Source: Fibrobacter succinogenes
GTDB taxonomy: Bacteria; Fibrobacterota; Fibrobacteria; Fibrobacterales; CADBQJ01
Assembly: GCA_902796785.1 (NCBI GenBank)
Contig: CADBQJ010000120.1
Coordinates: 1-11,440, forward strand
Direction: 5' to 3'
DNA length: 11,440 nucleotides
Part shown: piece by piece, positions 8,057-11,440 of the stretch
Position numbering within the stretch: the stretch's first letter is position 1
Layout of the letters: every line of letters begins with the position of its first letter
Program-made: the position numbers and the translations under genes
Notes under the pieces: generated by a model
What the model was told of the DNA's origin: nothing
The model's input: only the letters and a program-made list of their open reading frames with translations
The model's database searches: none

Positions 8057-9166
8057 ATGACGCGGTCGGTTCTGATCGTCTGCGACAAGGACGGGCGCAC
8101 CAGCTTCGGGCACCTGGCGCTCTCCATGCGCGCCGTCCTCCGCGACGCCGGCCTCGACGCCGAGACCCTCTGGCTCGAGACGCCCCGCTATTTCCCGGGC
8201 GACGGGCGGCTCCCCGGCCTCTCGCTCCGGGCCGGCTCCCTCCAGACCGGCTTTTTCTCCTTCCGCGGCCCGTTCCGGCGGCTGCTCCGGGAGCGCCGCC
8301 CCGACGTCGTCCTCCTCGTCCGCCCGGAACTGGGCTTTCTGGCCGGCGAGGTCCGCAAGGCCCTGCCCGGGGCGCGCGCCGGGGTCTTCGTCCACGACCT
8401 CTTCGCCCAGACGCTCTATCCGCGCAGCCCGAAATTCGCGCTGATCAACCGCTTCTTCGTCCGCGGGACCGAATCGGCCGACTTCTACCTCTACAACTCC
8501 GAATGGACCCGCTCCCGGGCCGAGGCCCGTTTCGGGACCGCGGGCCGTCCCGGCGCGGTCGTCGGCTGCCCGGTCGACTCCTCGCGCTTCTTCCCGCCCG
8601 AGGCGCCCCCCTCCGCCGCCGAACGGGCGGCCTTCCGCGAACTGCGCGGCATGGAGGGGTTCAACGGCCTCTGCCTGACGGTGAGCCTGGCCGAGCCGCG
8701 CAAGAACGTCGAGACCTTCGTCGAGATGGCCGCGCTCCGCCCGCGGGTGGCCTTCGCCCGCGTCGGGAGGCCCTCCGAGCCGGTCGAGGCGCTGGCCGCC
8801 CGGAAGCGGCTGCGCAACTTCTTCCAGTTCGCCGGGCTGGACGACGCCCGCCTGCGCGAGTTCTACCGCATGGCCGACCTCTACGTCTGCCCCTCGTGGC
8901 TGGAAGGGTTCGGGATGACGCCCCTGGAGGCGCTCGCCTGCGGGACCCCCGCCGTCGTGGCCCGGACCTCGGCCCTGGAGGAGATCTTCGCCGACGCGCT
9001 CCCGACGGTCTCGCCGGCCGACGACGCCCGGGCCTACGTCGAGCAGCTCGACCGGGCGCTCGCCGGCGAGGAGATCGTCCGTCCCGAGGCGGCCGGGGCG
9101 CTTCTGGAGCGCTTTTCGCCGAAGGAATTCGGCCGGCGGCTGCTGGCGGCCCTCCCGGAGGGGTGA
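8057..9166 (+). CDS. Glycosyltransferase family 4-like protein (GT-B fold)
   Basis: The 369-residue protein is predicted to transfer a sugar from a nucleotide-activated donor; neither donor nor acceptor can be told from the sequence. The C-terminal half has the GT4 hallmarks: SLAEPRKN (residues 210-217, region of the donor phosphate-binding Arg/Lys), FAGLDDARLREFYRMADLYV (258-277), then PSWLEGFGMTPLEALACGTP (279-298) with the E-x7-E pair Glu283 and Glu291. The N-terminal half begins VLIVCDKDGRTSFGHL and contains YNSEW (146-150) and a CPVD (171-174) element typical of the domain junction. No signal peptide or membrane segment is seen, so it should be cytoplasmic or peripheral. It has no polysaccharide or LPS cluster around it: argG is divergent and a cyclase follows 78 nt later under its own probable promoter. 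The ATG lacks a Shine-Dalgarno site and may be read from a leaderless mRNA. Confidence 0.85.
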   Translation: MTRSVLIVCDKDGRTSFGHLALSMRAVLRDAGLDAETLWLETPRYFPGDGRLPGLSLRAGSLQTGFFSFRGPFRRLLRERRPDVVLLVRPELGFLAGEVRKALPGARAGVFVHDLFAQTLYPRSPKFALINRFFVRGTESADFYLYNSEWTRSRAEARFGTAGRPGAVVGCPVDSSRFFPPEAPPSAAERAAFRELRGMEGFNGLCLTVSLAEPRKNVETFVEMAALRPRVAFARVGRPSEPVEALAARKRLRNFFQFAGLDDARLREFYRMADLYVCPSWLEGFGMTPLEALACGTPAVVARTSALEEIFADALPTVSPADDARAYVEQLDRALAGEEIVRPEAAGALLERFSPKEFGRRLLAALPEG

Positions 9167-9168
9167 TT

Positions 9169-9190
9169 CCGGCCGGATTTGGCCCGTTTT
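9169..9190 (+). terminator. Weak possible terminator after the glycosyltransferase gene
   Basis: CCGGCC (9169-9174) and GGCCCG (9181-9186) can pair with one mismatch around a 6-nt loop and are followed by TTTT, with another T run at 9197-9201. The stem is short, so read-through into the cyclase gene is possible. The TTTG at 9178-9181 may instead be part of the cyclase promoter. Confidence 0.3.
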
Positions 9191-9203
9191 CGACTCTTTT
9201 TCC

Positions 9204-9211
9204 TATGATTT
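9204..9211 (+). promoter_or_regulatory. Putative cyclase promoter -10 element TATGATTT
   Basis: TATGAT matches the sigma-70 -10 consensus at five of six positions, and with the following TT it also resembles the TAnnTTT elements elsewhere in the window. A TTTG at 9178-9181, 22 nt upstream, could be the upstream box. The predicted leader of about 30 nt holds GAGGA at 9233-9237, 7 nt before the ATG. Confidence 0.45.
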
Positions 9212-9244
9212 CAAGCGGCACCGGCGCGGAACGAGGATAGAAGA

Positions 9245-11314
9245 ATGGACGCGATCTCCAGATACCGCAGCGCAGTGAGACGCAGCTACGTCCGGGTCTT
9301 CTGGATGTGCGCGGCGTGCGTCCTCCTCAACGTGGCGCTCTCCGGCGGCGTGGCCCTGCTCGGCCTCCCGATCTGGATGGACACCCCCGGCACGATCCTC
9401 GCCGCGGTCATGGGCGGCTACCTCCCCGGCATCTTCGTCGGGCTCGTCACCAACATCCTCAAGGGCGCCGCCGACTTCTCCTCCATCTACTACGCCGTCC
9501 TCAACGTGCTGATCGCGGTCTGCGCGGCCTTCCTGCACGAAAAGGGGTTCCTGCGGCGTCCCCGGGGGATCGTCCTCTTCGTCCTCTCGATCACCGCCAT
9601 CGGCGGCGGGATCGGCAGCATCCTCCCGCGCGTGCTGACCTCCTTCGCCACCGAGGGGATCGCGCTGGACCTCTGGCACGACCTGGTCGACAAGACGGTC
9701 ACGACGGCGCTGGTGATCGCCGTGCTGCGGCTCCTCCCCGCCGACTTCCGCCACTCGCTGCGCTTCCGCGGCTGGCGGCAGGCCCCGCTCGCGGCCGACG
9801 ACCTCCGCGAGATCCGGCAGATCAAGTGCCGCTCGTTCTTCCTCAGCTCCAAGATCAAGGCGATCCTGATCGTGGCGCTGGTCGCGCTGACGCTGGTGGC
9901 CACGGCCATCAGCCTGCTGCTCTACCGCACGTCGCTGGTCGACGGGTACGCCAACGTGGCGCGCGGCGTGGCCGAGCAGGCGGCGATGCTGATCGACCCG
10001 GAGAGGATCGACGACTACATCGCCGCCGGCGACTCGTCCGCGGAGTACCGGGCGCTCGAGGAACGGCTCGCGCTGATCCGCGGCTCCTCCACCGACATCA
10101 AGTACCTCTACGTCTACCGCATCGAGGAGGACGGCTGCCGCGTCGTCTTCGACCTCGACGCGCCGGACACGGAGGGCTCCGCGCCGGGCGAGCTCGTCCC
10201 GTTCGACGAGAGCTTCAAACCGCTGCTGCCGAAGCTCTTCGCGGGCGAGGAGATCGAGCCGATCGTCACGAACGAGTCCTACGGCTGGCTGCTGACGGTC
10301 TACAGGCCGGTGAAGGACTCCGCGGGCAGGTGCGTCTGCTACGTGGGGACCGACGTCTCCATGTCGCTGCTGGCCAACAACGAGCTCAACTTCTTCACGC
10401 AGATGGTCTTCCTCTTCCTGGGATTCGTCGTGCTGATCATGGCGGTGGTGGCGTGGTTCGTCGACTACAACATCCTCTACCCGATCAACTCGATCACCAT
10501 CCGCGCCAGCGAGTTCGCCTACAACGGCGACGCGGCGCTCGAGCGCAACGTGCACCGGCTCCGGCGGCTCGACATCCACACGGGCGACGAGGTGGAGAAC
10601 CTCTACCACGCCATCCTGAAGATGACCGAGGACACGATGGGCTACGTGGCCGAGATCGTCTCCTCCGCGCAGCGGATCGCCCGCATCAACAACACCTTCG
10701 GCAAGGCGGTGGCGCCGCAGGTGCGCGACTACCTGCTCTCCGACAACCCCGACCTCGGCGGCACGGACCTGGAGGTGACCGTGATGTTCTGCGACATCCG
10801 CGGCTTCACCTCGATCTCCGAGAAGCACGACCCGAAGGAGATCGTCTCCACGCTGAACCGCTACTTCACGCTGCTGGAGAAGCCGATCGCCGAAAACGGC
10901 GGCATCATCAACAAGTACATCGGCGACGCGATCATGGCGGTCTTCGGCGCGCCGCTCCCCTCGAAGACGCACGCCCGCGACGCGCTGCGCGCCGCCCGCG
11001 GGATGCGCGAGGCGCTGGCCGCGTTCAACGCCGAGCGCCGCGCGGCGGGCGAGCCCGAGATCGGCTTCGGCATCGGGCTGAACTCGGGCAAGGTGCTGGC
11101 GGGGAACATCGGCACCGCGAACCGCCTGGAGTACACCGTCATCGGCGACGCGGTCAACACGGCCAGCCGCATCGAAAGCCTCTGCAAGACCTACTCCGTC
11201 GACCTGCTCGTCTCGCAGCGGACGGTGGACCTCCTCCCCGAGGACGAGAAGCTCTCCTTCGTGGCCGATGCGGAGATCCGCGGCAAGAAGGACAGGATCA
11301 GGCTCTACTCCTGA
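9245..11314 (+). CDS. Membrane-bound class IIIb adenylate cyclase with polytopic N-terminal domain
   Basis: The 689-residue protein is predicted to make cyclic AMP from ATP in response to a signal. Residues about 16-165 are hydrophobic with perhaps five or six membrane helices and a motif MDTPGT ... GGYLPGIFVGL (45-67) that recalls S-components of ECF transporters. A further helix (about 204-226) precedes an extracytoplasmic region (227-384) with a Cache/PDC-like feel (YLYVYRIEEDGCRVVFDLD at 287-305, then YGWLLTVYRPV), then a helix (385-408) and a HAMP-like linker (about 409-465). The catalytic domain starts near 505: metal-binding Asp517 (FCDIRGFTSIS) and Asp561 (IGDAIMAVFG), purine-selecting Lys557 and Thr631 (EYTVIGDAVN), and transition-state Asn638 and Arg642. 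The set looks complete; Thr in place of Asp marks class IIIb, several members of which respond to bicarbonate. Start supported by GAGGA 7 nt upstream. Homodimer expected. The signal sensed is unknown, and guanylate cyclase activity is less likely. Confidence 0.9.
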   Translation: MDAISRYRSAVRRSYVRVFWMCAACVLLNVALSGGVALLGLPIWMDTPGTILAAVMGGYLPGIFVGLVTNILKGAADFSSIYYAVLNVLIAVCAAFLHEKGFLRRPRGIVLFVLSITAIGGGIGSILPRVLTSFATEGIALDLWHDLVDKTVTTALVIAVLRLLPADFRHSLRFRGWRQAPLAADDLREIRQIKCRSFFLSSKIKAILIVALVALTLVATAISLLLYRTSLVDGYANVARGVAEQAAMLIDPERIDDYIAAGDSSAEYRALEERLALIRGSSTDIKYLYVYRIEEDGCRVVFDLDAPDTEGSAPGELVPFDESFKPLLPKLFAGEEIEPIVTNESYGWLLTVYRPVKDSAGRCVCYVGTDVSMSLLANNELNFFTQMVFLFLGFVVLIMAVVAWFVDYNILYPINSITIRASEFAYNGDAALERNVHRLRRLDIHTGDEVENLYHAILKMTEDTMGYVAEIVSSAQRIARINNTFGKAVAPQVRDYLLSDNPDLGGTDLEVTVMFCDIRGFTSISEKHDPKEIVSTLNRYFTLLEKPIAENGGIINKYIGDAIMAVFGAPLPSKTHARDALRAARGMREALAAFNAERRAAGEPEIGFGIGLNSGKVLAGNIGTANRLEYTVIGDAVNTASRIESLCKTYSVDLLVSQRTVDLLPEDEKLSFVADAEIRGKKDRIRLYS

Positions 11315-11319
11315 GCCCG

Positions 11320-11352
11320 GAAACGGCGAATCCGCTCCGTTTCGGCCGTTTT
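11320..11352 (+). terminator. Probable intrinsic terminator of the cyclase gene
   Basis: GAAACGG (11320-11326) and CCGTTTC (11337-11343) form a 7-bp stem with a 10-nt loop, followed 5 nt later by TTTT (11349-11352). It begins 6 nt after the cyclase stop. The T run is short and offset from the stem, so strength is uncertain. Confidence 0.5.
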
Positions 11353-11360
11353 CCCGCCCC

Positions 11361-11396
11361 GGGAGGCGTCCGGCCTTCCCCCGATTTCTATCTTCG
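11361..11396 (+). promoter_or_regulatory. Possible hairpin and TATCTTCG promoter element of the next gene
   Basis: A 6-bp hairpin with one G-T pair (11361-11366 with 11375-11380) is followed by TATCTTCG at 11389-11396, which resembles the TAnnTTT elements upstream of the other genes here. No ATG, GTG or TTG follows it within the window except a GTG at 11396 that overlaps the element itself and would begin PSKQRKR; a transcript starting 4-5 nt after the element would exclude that codon. The next gene, if any, most likely starts beyond base 11440. Confidence 0.3.
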
Positions 11397-11440
11397 TGCC
11401 GTCGAAACAGCGAAAACGGACGGCTGGGCGATCGCGGGAG

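Noticed and set aside
9203..10972. 589-residue minus-strand frame across the cyclase gene
   Set aside because: Antisense shadow rich in D/E/V/R/H without motifs; the plus-strand frame has a complete cyclase active site and a ribosome site.
11396..11440. GTG at 11396 as the start of a new gene (PSKQRKR...)
   Set aside because: Only 15 codons are visible, there is no ribosome site at suitable spacing, and the codon overlaps the proposed promoter element; other frames are open too.

Overview
This is a very GC-rich bacterial chromosomal segment (strong G/C preference at third codon positions, which creates many long antisense shadow frames). It carries eight CDS, one of them cut by the left edge, and no rRNA, tRNA, CRISPR array, transposase or phage gene that I can see. 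The phylum cannot be fixed by eye. Two weak hints point towards the Bacteroidota/Fibrobacterota side or another Gram-negative anaerobe lineage: TAnnTTT-like elements recur in every intergenic gap, and RibF has GFNHRFG where proteobacterial enzymes usually have a D-F-R-F-G form. A Spirochaetota or Verrucomicrobiota/Kiritimatiellota origin is not excluded.

Region 1 (1-3425, plus strand) is a tightly packed translation and cofactor operon: 3' part of infB, rbfA, truB (GTG start) and ribF, with gaps of 1 and 14 nt and an 8-nt overlap. These genes cover initiation factor 2, 30S maturation, tRNA psi55 formation and FMN/FAD synthesis. Region 2 (3370-6619, minus strand) is a two-gene operon: a long double-barrel U32-family protein (RlhA-like, presumably RNA hydroxylation) followed by an AlkD-type DNA glycosylase. 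The end of the glycosylase gene overlaps the end of ribF tail-to-tail by 56 nt. Region 3 (6652-8019, minus strand) is argG with its own promoter, Shine-Dalgarno site and an excellent intrinsic terminator. Region 4 (8042-11352, plus strand) holds a GT4-type glycosyltransferase, divergent from argG, and then a 689-residue membrane adenylate cyclase with an unusual N-terminal polytopic domain. The last 126 nt contain a probable terminator and possibly the promoter of the next gene, whose start is not in the window.

The most noteworthy items are four. The cyclase joins an apparent transporter-S-component-like membrane module to a periplasmic sensor domain, a HAMP-like linker and a class IIIb cyclase. 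Related TAnnTTT elements lie so close to two start codons that leaderless or nearly leaderless mRNAs are predicted. The U32 protein has two separate sets of four cysteines. The glycosylase has a basic tail encoded exactly by the overlap with ribF. Most of the window is otherwise ordinary housekeeping content.
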